Positions 34,050 through 46,345 of a stretch of 64,000 bases of DNA are shown here, in pieces. The translations under genes and the position numbers were made by a program. Numbering within the stretch: the first letter of the stretch is position 1; each line of letters begins with the position of its first letter. The stretch is from assembly GCA_021613375.1 (NCBI GenBank), contig CM038720.1:10159462-10223461 (forward strand). The letters are read 5' to 3'. The notes beneath the pieces were generated by a model. The model was not told the DNA's origin and did not search any database. It saw only the letters and a program-made list of their open reading frames with translations. This DNA is from Megaleporinus macrocephalus (Eukaryota > Chordata > Actinopteri > Characiformes > Anostomidae).

Positions 34050-34315
34050 TTTAGAATTTATAACTATTTGCCACTTGTGTGGAGGAATTTGACCTCCTCG
34101 TTTAACCCATCCGTGCAGTGAAACACACACTAGGGGCGAGCACACTTGCCCAGAGCGGTAGGCAATCCTACCCACAGCACCTGGAAAGCAGCAAGGGGTT
34201 ATGCGTCTCGCTCAAAGGCGCTTCAGTTGCATTCTGTCTGTTCAAGGGATCGAACCAGTGACCTTCTAGTCTCAAGGCTGGTTCCCTAACCTCCAGCCCA
34301 GGACTGACCCATTCC
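34050..34315 (-). mobile_element. tRNA-derived SINE, copy 1
   Basis: Minus strand: GAGGTTAGGGAACCAGCCTT, then a perfect pol III B-box-type GGTTCGATCCC, body, GGATGGGTTAAACGAGGAGG, and tail CACAAGTGGCAAATAGTTAT. Matches 51481-51724. Family name not assigned. Confidence 0.8.
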
Positions 34316-34570
34316 GGTACACAATGAGGTTTTGTTTATTTGTATAGATATCAGTAAATGATACTGCGTCCTTAACCATATTAACAAGCCTCCTCAGTGA
34401 AGACCTGATTGCGGTCGGTGCGGGTTGAGAGAGAACTTTTATACATTAGATGTGTTAATGGAAAGGGTTTGCCCATTACCACCCCCCTCCCCACATCCAC
34501 CAGCCCACCCACCCAATTAAAACAGACCTGCACTCACTGAGCACTTTATGAGTTACATCTCTGTGTTTTA

Positions 34571-35150
34571 CAGTCATTGTCCATTTTATTAGCTCCGCCT
34601 ACCAACATAAGGGAACTTTGTAGTTTACTCACTGTAGTCCATTTGATTTCTGCATACTTCGTTACCCCCTTTTATCAGTATGAGTTAATGTGGAGGACCC
34701 CCACACATCCATCCTAGGGCAAGTTTTTTTTTAGTGTGAGTGGATCAGACACAGCAGTGCTGCTGCTGGAGTGTTTAAACACCTCAGTGTCACTGAGAAT
34801 AGTCGACCAACCCAAAGTATGCAGCCAACAGTGTCCTGTGATGACTAATAAAGGACTAGAGGTCTAATAGAGTGGACAGTGATTGGACACAGTGTTCAAA
34901 CGCTCCAGCAACACTGCTCTGTCTGATCCACTCACATCGGCACAACACACACTAACACATCACCACCATGTCAGTGTCACTGCAGTGCTGAGAATGATCC
35001 AACTCCCCAATAGTACCTGCTCAGTGGTGGTCCTGTGGGGGTCCTGACCACTAAAGACTAGAGTAACAATGTATACAGAGTAACAGATGGACTACAGTCT
35101 GTAAGTGTAGACCTACAATAGGCCCCAATGTGGTCAGTAGAGTTGATAAA
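34571..35150. mobile_element. Fold-back element family C, copy 1 (both ends lost)
   Basis: Aligns with the complete copy at 39926-40586 (GTGAGTGGATCAGACACAGC, CACTGCAGTGCTGAGAATGA, CAGACTGTAGTCC-type motifs). The two arms are inverted repeats. The outer 30 or so bases of the left end are missing, and the right end is replaced by 20-bp array 2 just after GTTGATAA. Confidence 0.85.
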
Positions 35151-37445
35151 AACCACTACACTACCATACTAACCACTACACTACCATACTAACCACTACA
35201 CCACCTTACTAACCACTACACCACCGTACTAACCACTACACTACCATACTAACCACTACACCACCTTACTAACCACTATACCACCATACTAACCACTACA
35301 CCACTATACTAACCACCACGCCACCATACTAACCACTACACCACCATACTAACCACTACACTACCATACTAACCACTACACCACCGTACTAACCACTACA
35401 CCACCGTACTAACCACTACACCACCATACTAACCACTTCACCACCATACTAACCACTACACCACTATACTAACCACTACACTACCATACTAACCACTACA
35501 CCACTATACTAACCACCACGCCACCATACTAACCACTACACCACCATACTAACCACTACACTACCATACTAACCACTACACCACCGTACTAACCACTACA
35601 CCACCGTACTAACCACTACACCACCGTACTAACCACTTCACCACCATACTAACCACTACACCACCATACTAACCACTACACTACCATACTAACCACTACA
35701 CCACCGTACTAACCATTACACCACCATACTGACCACTACACCACCATACTAACCACTTCACCACCATACTAACCACTACACCACTATACTAACCACTACA
35801 CCACCATACTAACCACTACACCACCGTACTAACCATTACACCACCATACTGACCACTACACCACCATACTAACCACTACACCACCGTACTAACCACCACA
35901 CCACCATACTAACCATTACACTACCATACTTACCACTACACCACCGTACTAACCACTACACCACCGTACTAACCACTACACCACCATACTAACCTTTACA
36001 CTACCGTACTAACCACTACACCACCGTACTAACCACTACACCACCGTACTAACCACTACCCCACCACACTAACCACTACACCACCACACTAACCACTACA
36101 CCACCACACTAACCACTACACCACCATACTAACCACTACACCACCATACTAACCACTACACCACCATACTAACCACAACACCACCATACTAACCACTACA
36201 CCACCATACTAACCACTACACCACCGTACTAACCACTACACCACCGTACTAACCACTACACCCACCATACTAACCACTACACCACCGTACTAACCACTAC
36301 ACCACCGTACTAACCACTACACCACCATACTAACCACTACACGACCATACTAACCACTACACCACCATACTAACCACTACACCACCATACTAACCACTAC
36401 ACCACCTTACTAACCACTACACCACCATACTAACCACTACACCACCATACTAACCACTACACCACCATACTAACCACTACACTACCGTACTCACCACTAC
36501 ACCACCGTACTAACCACTACACCGCCGTACTAACCACTACACCACCATACTAACCACTACACCACCGTACTAACCACTACCCCACCACACTAACCACTAC
36601 ACCACCACACTAACCACTACACCACCACACTAACCACTACACCACCATACTAACCACTACACCACCATACTAACCACAACACCACCATACTAACCACTAC
36701 ACCACCATACTAACCACTACACCACCGTTCTAACCACTACACCACCATACTAACCACTACACCCACCATACTAACCACTACACCACCGTACTAACCACTA
36801 CACTACCATACTAACCACTACACCACCATACTAACCACTACACGACCATACTAACCACTACACCACCATACTAACCACTACACCACCATACTAACCACTA
36901 CACCACCTTACTAACCACTACACCACCATACTAACCACTACACCAACATACTAACCATTACACCACCATACTAACCACTACACCACCATACTAACCACTA
37001 CACCACCATACTAACCACTACACCACTGTACTAACCACTTCACCACAGTGCTAACCACTACACCAACATACTAACCATTACACCACCATACTAACCACTA
37101 CACCACCATACTAACCACTACACCACCATAATAACCACTACACCACCATACTAACCACAACACCACCATACTAACCACTACACCACTGTACTAACCACTT
37201 CACCACAGTGCTAACCACTACACCAACATACTAACCATTACACCACCATAATAACCACTACACCACCATACTAACCACAACACCACCATACTAACCACTA
37301 CACCACCGTACTAACCACTTCACCACAGTGCTAACCACTACACCACTGTACTAACCACTACACCAACATACTAACCATTACACCACCATACTAACCACTA
37401 CACCACCATACTAACCACTACACCACCGTACAAACCACTACACAC
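35151..37445 (-). repeat. 20-bp minisatellite array 2
   Basis: About 115 units of AACCACTACACCACCATACT with the same base variants as array 1 and the same orientation. Only two units are 21 bp (near 36260 and 36764). Extra variants here: CACACT, CTTACT, CGCCGT, AACATACT and ACAGTGCT. Each unit also carries the A-box match on the minus strand. No SINE body flanks it. Confidence 0.97.
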
Positions 37446-38307
37446 CAAGCCTCTTTCTGTATAACTTATTAAACTGTAATTTTCTTTCTAAATTATACTT
37501 TGCAACAAAATATGAGATTTTAGAGTTTGTTTAGAGAGTGTTGAGATTTTAGAGAGTTTAGACATTAAAGGTATTGTAAGTAATTAGTTATCTGTTTTTA
37601 CTCAATTGTATTGACAAGACAATGATTTAACCCTTACATTTACCAATAATAATAAATAAATAATAAATAATATATTACTAATGTAAATGACACCATTCAA
37701 TCAGGCCTGAAATAAAGAAAATCCCTCTGCCATGCTAAACCTTCCACAAACAGGAGTTCACGGAGAGGTTACTGGGGCAGATTAAAATCCAAATCTTTGG
37801 ACAAAATCCACAAGAGATTTCATCTTATGTTCATGAATGCACGAACCCAGCGGTGCCAACAAAACAGGCCTTTATGCAATTTTTATTCGTCCTCTAACAC
37901 GTCAACAAAGCATCAGGGAGTGGAGCAGAGCTTTGTCGGGTCAGATTGCCAGGACTGCGAGGGCAGTCGGGGGCAGAGTCTGGATTCCGACGCCTAGCTG
38001 TCTCAAGGGGAAGAGGCCTCAGGGCCGGAGGACATTAACCTTTGACCTTTTGGCCTCTCGGTGGTATAAGCCACTGTGTTGCTGGTGGGCAGAAAAGAGA
38101 GGAACTTCAGCGTGCAGGTGCAAACAGGCAACCGTGGAGTCGCCCACTGTCTGCACAGGGCTTGGATTTAGTCTCATGTTATTGGAGACACTGTTTTGTA
38201 CAGTCAGTGTTCTGACTGATTCTGATATTCAAGTATCTGCAGGAGTTTATGAACGGACACAGAGTTAACTGTGGGTAAGGAATAATTATTAAGCTAAGTT
38301 ATTAAAA
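37446..38307. other. No recognised gene; possible conserved block
   Basis: First 250 bp is AT-rich with an AATAAATA tract (37645-37675). 37790-38180 is even in composition with TTTGACCTTTTGG half-site motif near 38041. Frames at 37797-38268 overlap each other without motifs. Confidence 0.35.
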
Positions 38308-38608
<301 letters not shown>

Positions 38609-38651
38609 TCAAATATCTCCATTTTTTATATTTTTAATATTATTTTTGTTG

Positions 38652-38851
38652 TTATAAAATTGTTATTAATCAGTTGTTCTTTAAATTGTTTTTAAAATTT
38701 CATAATAATTGGACCAATAAAATTGCTCCAGCAGTGCTTTAAACTAATTACCTTTACTTACATGGAAAGTAAAGAACATTTTTAGCTGTAAAGTTATCAT
38801 TTTGGAGTACTTGTTTATATACACATATATACATTTTTTCTTTAATCATTT

Positions 38852-38853
<2 letters not shown>
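38652..38853. repeat. Duplicated block, right copy
   Basis: Second copy of 38308-38471, with about 40 bp more of repeat G sequence (GGACCAATAAAATTGCTCCA) that the left copy lacks. Confidence 0.75.

Positions 38854-38919
<66 letters not shown>
38854..38919. repeat. (AT)n microsatellite
   Basis: About 65 bp of alternating AT at the equivalent position of the right duplicate. Confidence 0.95.
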
Positions 38920-38922
<3 letters not shown>

Positions 38923-39925
38923 TGTTGTGTTGCTGGGTTCCTCTGCTTGCTCCTGCTGTTCCTAGGGTTAATGTGTTCCCCGCTAGGGCCCTATGTTAAC
39001 TAATTATATAATACATCATACCCCAGTATAGTACATTAAGGGAACCTTAAAGTCAAGGTTAATGTTATACGGTCATAAAATGTCATACAGAGAACAACAA
39101 CAAGGAGCAAGCTCAAACCACACTAATACTCAACTCTTTTATTTTTTACATTCTTTTTAGCTGCCACAGTTAAACAATTCTGAAATCTGCTTGCACTGCA
39201 GCCTCCTCAGCGCCCCGACTTCCCATGTCCCTGTAAACAAACATATAAACAGAGTATATTGGACTGTACTCTGACTTGCAGTGCACATATTTAACCCAGT
39301 GTACTTGGTTCCAGGATCCTCAGAGGATCAGATTACACATTAACCGCCTGGACAAATTATTTCTGGATCACTAAAGATGGCTGTCTCTAGAAAAGGTAAG
39401 TAAAGGTGAAAGTCTGAAGGAATTTGGCACTTGGAATGAATTCCTCGCTCACTTTGGGACTTTGACCATTAGATTCACGTATTCGGCGCAAACCGAGGTC
39501 TGGGTCACACACGTTAACAGGCCGTGTAGGAGGATCCTGGTTGGTTTTGCCCAGATAGGGCATTTCAGAGGAGGACATGGAGCTTTTCTGCAAGAGTTAA
39601 TGTTGTTTCTGGAAAATTCAATTGGTTTGCAAACAGTAAATCAGTCAAGCTATTCTAAAAGAAGAAAGTCGATGTCACAATCAATGGCATAAGATGACTG
39701 TCAATACATTCTGACAGTGCAACAGGAATCAATACTGTTTGGTGCATAATGAGTATTTCGCCAGAAGGGCATATGGCATGACAAACAAAGCAAATCCAAG
39801 CACTTTTGCTTTCCTTCAGGCCTTTAGAGACACAGGTCACCACCACGGCTGCTTGACGGTACAGTTCAGCTGCTGCTGAGGCCCTTAAACATCTCAACAA
39901 GAGCAAAAGCAACACATGCACTGGC
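38920..39925. other. No recognised feature
   Basis: Mixed sequence; frames at 39387-39692 and 39655-39987 overlap without motifs. Confidence 0.4.
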
Positions 39926-40586
39926 CAGCCATAACATAGAGACCACCTCTTTGTATCTACACACATTGTATCAGCTCCACTGACCATATAGGAGCTACAC
40001 TTACAGACTGTAGTTCATCTGATTCTCTGTATACTTTATTACCCTGTTCTTGAATTATCAGGACCCCTACAGGACCACCACAGAGCAGGTAGTATTGGGC
40101 AGGTGGATCATTCTCAGCACTGCAGTGACACTGACATGGTGGTGGTGTGTTAGTGTGTGTTGTGCTGATGTGAGTGGATCAGACACAGCAGTGCTGCTGG
40201 ACTGAGAATAGTCCACCAACCAACAACATCCAGCCAACAGTGTCCTGTGGGCGGCGTCCTGTGAGCACTGATGAAGGACAACCAGCAGATGATCTACCAT
40301 CTCTGACTTTACATCTACATAGTGGACCAACAAGGTAGGAGTGTCTAATAGAGTGGACAGTGAGTGGACAGTACTGCTGTGTCTGATCTAATTGTACCAG
40401 CACAACACACACACTAATAATGACACCCCACCCAAATAATACCTGCTCTGTGGTGGTCCTTTGGAGGTCACTAAAGAACAGAGTAACAAAGTATACAGAG
40501 AATCAGATGGTCTACAGTCTGTAAGTGGAGCTGATATAATGGACACTGTATGTAGATACAAGGAGGTGGTTTTAATGTTATGGCTG
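39926..40586. mobile_element. Fold-back element family C, complete copy
   Basis: 661 bp. Ends CAGCCATAACATAGAGACCA and TTTTAATGTTATGGCTG; the two halves are inverted copies of each other over roughly 300 bp each (for example ATTCTCTGTATACTTTATTAC against GTAACAAAGTATACAGAGAAT). No coding capacity; minus-strand frames here are artefacts. The target duplication is not clear. It can fold into one large hairpin. Confidence 0.85.
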
Positions 40587-41351
40587 ATGGGTGTCCAGTC
40601 AGCAATCTCCCACCCGCTCCATGTATAAATGTTTCACCCAGAGGGGCAGAAAGTGCTCTTGCGCAGTTACAAGCCCGTATTCAGCCCAGCTAATGTGTCT
40701 CATAATGAGCCGGTGTCTCCTTTCAGCCCCCATTGTGTGTTGTTTCATCTGCTGTTTTGTTCTTCCCGCAGATGCAGCAGAATGGAAAAGGACCCGGCCC
40801 GCAGAGCACCTCCAACCGAAGACCCTCGGCCGCCGTTTTCCTCTCCAGGCCCGCGAAGAAAGCCGCCCGACTTGAAGAAGCCCCATCCCTCCGTCGTTCA
40901 TCTCTCCAGTGCATTCATGTCATAAGCGCGGCTTCTTGAGAACGACGTCCCCGCGTTAATCAAAAGTGACGAGTGGCTTGAGCGCGTCGCCTCATGAATA
41001 AATTAAACAAGTCTAAAACCTCCCTGGCGAACAACAGCGGAGGGAATATTTACATTCCCTTTAGCCTCCTCACATCTCTGCCATTTAGGCCTCATTCGGA
41101 GGCTTCTGAAACGCTTCACATGTCACATCCACATCTGTGCTCAAACGTGAAATCTGGGTTGGAGCCCATCCCACTGCGATTCAGCGTTTGAGAGCGCCTA
41201 GACTTGCCTGGTGTGCTTCCTGACACTGTATGATCGACTGCCATGTATTAAAATGAAGGAAAATGATGGATAGAAGGTGGATGGTAGCATTGTTTTTGGC
41301 TTTTATCCATTTTAATATAGAGAACTAGGTCACACGGGGCCAGACACCACA
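40587..41351. other. Exon-like block, unproven
   Basis: At 40752-40768 a pyrimidine-rich run ends in CCCGCAG, a good splice-acceptor context, followed at once by ATGCAGCAG. Two forward frames stay open from there to 40939 (68-codon frame from 40733) and 40925. Proteins are basic and Pro/Ser-rich, with no recognised domain, and there is no good donor. Three frames being open at once argues for base composition rather than selection. Confidence 0.25.
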
Positions 41352-41359
41352 TGAGCCAC

Positions 41360-41984
41360 TAGGGCTGGCCGATAAAATGATAATGAAAATTATCAGTAAA
41401 TAATGTTTCCCCGATATAACTAAAAGATGTAGTTAATAAAAAAAAAAATAGAATTAAGTTCCGTCCATGTTTTGAGAGACAACACTAACAGCCAATGAGA
41501 ATAAGAACAGTACCGCCCTCAATAAAATCTGAACTAGAGAAACATGATACACATGTTAAAAATCTTAAAATAATCTGCTATAATAAGATAAACAGGTAAA
41601 CAGGTGCTGTCCTGCTGCTGTGTTGACGAAGCTCTACAGGATGTTTGAGCTTCAAGTGCTCGTGTATAGCAGTTGTACTGTTGTGATCATCTCCACTGTG
41701 CAGAGCTGACTGAGCACCACACTGTTGTGTTTTTGTGTAAAAATAAATTTGTGTTTAATTTATTATTTAATTTACTTGAAATACAGTTGTGTAATGTTCT
41801 ATAGTACTTCTTCTGATGGAAAATAAATTAGAAGATTTAAAAAAAGCAACAAAATTGACAAATTTTGATATCTTCACGTCTCACTTAAAGTAAAAAGGCA
41901 ATAGTGATTTGATATTTAGTGATATATCGACTGATATGAAAAAAGTTATCGTAATAAGATTTTTTCCCACATCTACCAGCCCCA
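41360..41984. mobile_element. hAT-like element with 8-bp duplication
   Basis: 625 bp. Ends TAGGGCTGGCCGATAAAATG and CATCTACCAGCCCCA. Flanks TGAGCCAC (41352-41359) and TGACCCAC (41985-41992) match at 7 of 8. Internal sequence includes repeat F (41539-41731). AT-rich, no transposase. Confidence 0.85.
41539..41731 (+). repeat. Repeat F, copy 2
   Basis: Counterpart of 10940-11111; includes an extra insert CTGTGTTGACGA. It is interior sequence of the hAT element around it. Confidence 0.7.
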
Positions 41985-41992
41985 TGACCCAC

Positions 41993-42199
41993 ATAACAAA
42001 ATCTATCTGCGATTGTTTACAACAGCGGTATGGCCTAAAACTATAATAGGAATTATTATATTATTATTTTAATACTGTCGCTGTCCATTTTTGTCCAATT
42101 TTGTCCATTTTTATTTGTCTATATCTCTTAAAAACAGCAGCTGTTCTTTATATCCCGTGAGCCTGAAGTCTTACAAGGAACAGACCAATAGAAATGCTC
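41993..42199. other. No recognised feature
   Basis: AT-rich sequence with tandem TGTCCATTTTTGTCCAATTT-type words near 42078-42110. Confidence 0.4.
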
Positions 42200-42320
42200 C
42201 AAAATCCCTTGGAATAAAACCTTTTTACATGAACTTCCAATGAAAGTTAAGACTGTTTTTAACCTCTCCTGCAAAGTTACTTTTGGAGATACTTGTTTCT
42301 CTTCGAACAGACAGGCAGTG
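42200..42320 (-). repeat. Repeat G, copy (minus)
   Basis: GACCAATAGAAATGCTCCAA, AACTTCCAATGAAAGTTAAG and GATACTTGTTTCTCTTCGAA follow the reverse family order. Confidence 0.65.
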
Positions 42321-42345
42321 TTGTGTCCCTCAGGCGTGTCAATTT

Positions 42346-43268
42346 GAAAGATATAGTATTAATTTTTTGTTTATTAATGTTCACTACAATACATCTTATA
42401 TTCTTTACAACATCAGACGCGACTAGGCTTTTGTTCTGACAGCAGTGATGTGTTTGATGCTGGAATGCTGGTCAACCAAGCTGGTCACCAGACCAGCACT
42501 ATATTAGCTTTAACTAGACCAACTTAACCCAGCACAGAATTGGCTTTATTCTGCAGGGCGGTGAGCTGTAACGTTAGCTAGCTGCAGTGCTTAATTTGTA
42601 AAACATCAGGTAATGGAACACTAAAGGTGGGGTGATCCAGCAAGTGGCAGTGAAGGAAAAGGTCCTGGAACGCATAGACACAACAGTACTTCAAGTGTCC
42701 ATCTAACATACTAGCATTCCATACAATAAAATAATCTTAGCTTTAATGAATGCAGTAAGGAGCTGCAATCTCAGAGATGCCACTGGATGAATAGTTTTTG
42801 GTGTCCTACAAAAAAAAGATGTTAAAGAGGTGGTGGATCCACATAAATAAGTTCTGGAACACAGGTACCTGAAATATGAGAGGTGCCGGATCTTGTTCCT
42901 GCAAGATCCAGCACAAATGAAGCACTGGCTAGCTGACATATCATTAGCGCCTACAGACAAAAGCTAAATTAGCCCTTTTTTTAAATACTCTTGAAATTGA
43001 CCATGGCTTTTATTTCCTGCCATGAAGCCACATCTTTGTATTTTGGCTGTTAGCTCTTTTTCTTTGCTGCCCAGCTAATGCTAGCTAGCCTTTGTCAGCC
43101 CTTGTCTGACTGAAAAGCCTGATGACTAAAAACACCCTACTGAACACTCTATAGCATATCTCTCAACAACTGGATGCAAGAACTACGAATTTAAACCCTT
43201 TTTAACCCTCAGCAGTGCTTCAGTAAAGAAGGAAGTCATTGAGAAAAGGTGTATAAGCATCGGAAGAA
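42346..43268. other. No recognised feature
   Basis: Mixed sequence; one 85-codon minus frame (42703-42960) without motifs. Confidence 0.4.
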
Positions 43269-43517
43269 GTGTTTGGACCTGGAAATAGCTACTACGTCAC
43301 TTGTGGTGACTTAACAATCGGCTGGCTCTCTTACTCTTCACTGATTCTATGATGCTAATTAACATTATAGTTAAAATATCAAGATTTACACACAGCTGTT
43401 CAGAGAACAGGGATAAAGTTTATCCCAGGTCTAAAAATCCATCTTAAAGCTCTTTTAACAGTTTGAGCCACAACAGCAGAAGAGATTTCAGGCATGTATA
43501 CATGTTACAGGTGAGTC
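43269..43517 (+). repeat. Long direct repeat, left copy
   Basis: 249 bp, repeated at 43732-43980 with a constant offset of 463 bp, no net indel and about 95 percent identity by eye. Begins GTGTTTGGACCTGGAAATAG and ends GTTACAGGTGAGTC. Confidence 0.9.
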
Positions 43518-43731
43518 CTCAATAGAACTAAAAGACATAGTTGATAAAAAATCGATAGAATTAATTTCCGTCCATGTTTTGAGAGACAACATAGTCAATG
43601 AGAATAAGAATATCGCCGCCCCAAACCAATCAAGTGGCTTAACTAGAATTCCAGCCATTTCATGTTTGGTTTAAGCGACACAGCGCAGAGTGTAAGCATG
43701 GCGGCAGATTAACCCGCGTGCTCGTAGTTTG
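43518..43731 (+). repeat. hAT-related block between long direct repeats
   Basis: 43528-43622 matches the interior of the hAT element at 41360 (TTCCGTCCATGTTTTGAGAG and neighbours). It sits exactly between the two direct repeats. Confidence 0.65.
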
Positions 43732-43980
43732 GTGTTTGGACCTGGAAATAGTTACTACATCACTTGTGGCGACTTAACAATGGTATGCCTCTCTTACTCT
43801 TCATTGATTCTATGACGCTAATTAACATTATAGTTAAAATATCAAGATTTACACACAGCTGTTCAGAGAACAGGGATAAAGTTTATCCCAGGTCTAAAAA
43901 TCCATCTTAAAGCTCTTTTAACAGTTTGAGCCACAACAGCAGAAGAGATTTCAGGCATGTAGGCATGTTACAGGTGAGTC
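43732..43980 (+). repeat. Long direct repeat, right copy
   Basis: Second copy of 43269-43517; differences are mainly transitions plus a small cluster near ATCGGCTGG/ATGGTATGC. Confidence 0.9.
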
Positions 43981-45261
43981 TGCATGTTTACAGCCTACGT
44001 AATGAAGCTAATCGCTTAAATTTTGCAATTAATTCTCCTTAAACACTCAACTAGCTAATAGTTGGACTACCTTCCGTTACTACAGAGCAAACCAACCTCT
44101 ACAGAACCAAAGTATATCGATTTTTCTTCTTTACCCAACATATTTGAGTGCCCACTCGAGCCACCATGCTAAGTGAATAGCAGAGAGGTGGGCAGGGGCC
44201 TGCTCCCGACAAGTAGGTTGCGGTGGGCTTTTTCGTGTGCTTTGCCTAGCGCGTCTTGTTGACCTACTTAATGCTCTTTGACTAAAACCCTGAGTGTTCT
44301 GCGGGTGGTCTGGGAGAAGCTGCTGCCCCCCCCCCAACCACCACCAATCCCTTCACACTCTCATTTGAATATCAGATAGCAAGGACAGAGCCACTTGGAA
44401 GAACACTTTCCGGCCCACAGAGGGGATTTGAATGGCGTGCATCCTCTCATCACAACATCCTTGGCCACTGTTATTCTCTCTCCTCCGCCCGACACCGCTC
44501 TCCTTTTGTGGGGGCCGGGTCACACGGCTCGGAAACCGGTCCTGCCTCTCCTGGAGCTCAGCGGCTACTGATACTGAGAGCTCAGTTGACTGGAGGTGAC
44601 TAAACAAACTGTGACTTGATTTTCTGCCATGCTTCTCACTGGCCTTGTTTCTAGCTTCACACGCTACTCTCTGGAGATACGGTTGTGTTGTTTTTTTTTT
44701 TTTTTCTCCCCCTCTTTGTAGGCCAGCTTTTGTACGAGCAGCACACATTTCCTTGTGGAGCTTGTCACGCATCACAACCTTCAGATCCCAATCTAGATAA
44801 ACTGGCTATAAAATATACAGTGTCGGCTTACAAGAACAATAGGGTTTTCTAATTGACACAGTTGAGAAAGTGTCTTGGGTGAGATTTTATTACTAATGTT
44901 GCAGCGATCCTGTTACTCACTCACCCTCCGCGTGTGTTTTACAGCCTTTGAGCCTAGTCATCCCTGTCAAATTGCTAGCGTTATGGCTAACACATAACTC
45001 ATTTATCTATAATGTATGCATAATACTGCATACGTTACAAGATTTGTCCCTCGGGGAGGCTTGAAACGAAAATACGCGTGACACATGAGGTAGAGGCAGG
45101 CACCTGGAGTGGAGTTCGGACCTTGAAAGAGGAAAAGAAAGAGTGAAGGTGGGTAAAGGTAGCACATTAGCTATAGCTATAGCTATTGTAATGAAAATCA
45201 TCTGATATATATCATGATATTGGCTTGTTAGTAAACCTAGACGTATGGTAGCAGGTGCAAC
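43981..45261. other. No recognised gene
   Basis: Contains a C-run (about 44327-44335), a poly-T tract (44691-44705) and a short GCTATA repeat (45170-45187). The 140-codon minus frame at 44353-44775 has no domain I recognise and crosses the poly-T tract, so I do not call it. Confidence 0.4.
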
Positions 45262-45965
45262 ACAATTGGTAGTTGGTGTCTAAAGTATTTAAATTCATTA
45301 CTCAGGTAGAAGTATAGATACTAGGGTTTAAAATACTTCTGTAGAAGCTAAAGTATCAACTCAAGCTTTTTACTCCAGTAAAAGTGTAAAAGTTTCAAAA
45401 CTACTTAAAGTGTAAAAGTAAAAGTAATGTAAGAAAAAAATGCCATTAAGGATAAAAGCTTAGTCCGCACCACAGGGGTCTATAGTGCACTAGCCCACCT
45501 CCCCCAAAACCCTATTCTTCTAAAAGCCATAATGACTATAATGTTATATTAAAATGTTAATGTTGATAAATTTGGGATGCGCTAGGCTTCCTGTTTCAGC
45601 CGCATATACGCCCATTTAACATGAATGTAGTTTAGTACAATGTAAATATATTAAAGAAGCATATCTGTTACTACTGAACATTAACATGAGTTTATGGAGC
45701 AGAAGATATGATCACTAGTTGTCTATAAGTATTGTAATGGTGCAAAAAGTCAAACTTCAAAGACATGTTATCAATAATCTTTACTGGAATGTAAATGTAC
45801 ATGAATGAAAACAAGCTGAAATGAAATAGGAGAAACGAGACTATGTTTAAAATGTAAGTACTATGTAAGGAGTAAAAGTAAAAAGTCATCTGAAAAATAA
45901 TTACTCCAGTAAAGTATAAATAACCAAAAATTTTTACTTAAGTAAGGTAACAAAGTATTTGCCTG
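45262..45965. mobile_element. Likely DNA-type repeat of AAAGTA type
   Basis: Edges GTCTAAAGTATTTAAATTC-like on the left and AGTAAGGTAACAAAGTATTT on the right are rough inverted repeats; AGTAAAAGT words recur inside. Fish genomes carry abundant non-autonomous repeats with this pattern. Limits are approximate and no duplication was found. Confidence 0.4.
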
Positions 45966-46184
45966 AGCCATGAAACAATGGGCCAAAAATTCTAATTCTT
46001 TGAAAAACGGTGTGTTTATTAGACCTTTAGTAAACAATAATAATAAAATAATGACATGTATAATCATAATTATGATTAGTAATACTATTTTTTTATATAT
46101 ATGATTATAATAGCAGATAATAATACTAATACAAGTAAATAACACTTTGCACATCATCTCTGTCCTAAAAAAGATAAGTATTAC
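45966..46184. other. AT-rich spacer
   Basis: Low-complexity AT-rich DNA with ATAATA runs. Confidence 0.4.
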
Positions 46185-46345
46185 CAAAATGGCAACTTTA
46201 CAAACAATGGAATCAGATATTTTTGTTTTGGAGCATTTCTATTGGTCCACTCATCATGAAATTTTTCTCACAATGTGAATGGCTGTTGCATTGGATTGAT
46301 GTAGAAAAATAGAAATGAACAAAAATGGAGATGTTTTAACCCTTT
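46185..46345 (+). repeat. Repeat G, copy (plus)
   Basis: CAAAATGGCAACTTTACAAA, GGAGCATTTCTATTGGTCCA and CATCATGAAATTTTTCTCAC in family order; lacks the left terminus. Confidence 0.7.

Noticed and set aside
34571..35150. Protein gene suggested by frames in family C (also 40067-40412)
   Set aside because: Frames are inside inverted-repeat arms and appear in both orientations; no transposase signature.
29531..37445. CRISPR-like array
   Set aside because: Units are head-to-tail 20-bp repeats with no unique spacers, in vertebrate DNA.
29531..37445. Telomere-like or centromeric satellite
   Set aside because: The unit is not TTAGGG-related, arrays are only 1-2 kb, and the unit derives from a SINE head.
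44353..44775. 140-codon minus frame, Lys/Arg-rich
   Set aside because: Crosses a poly-T tract (poly-Lys), has no domain and no splice support.
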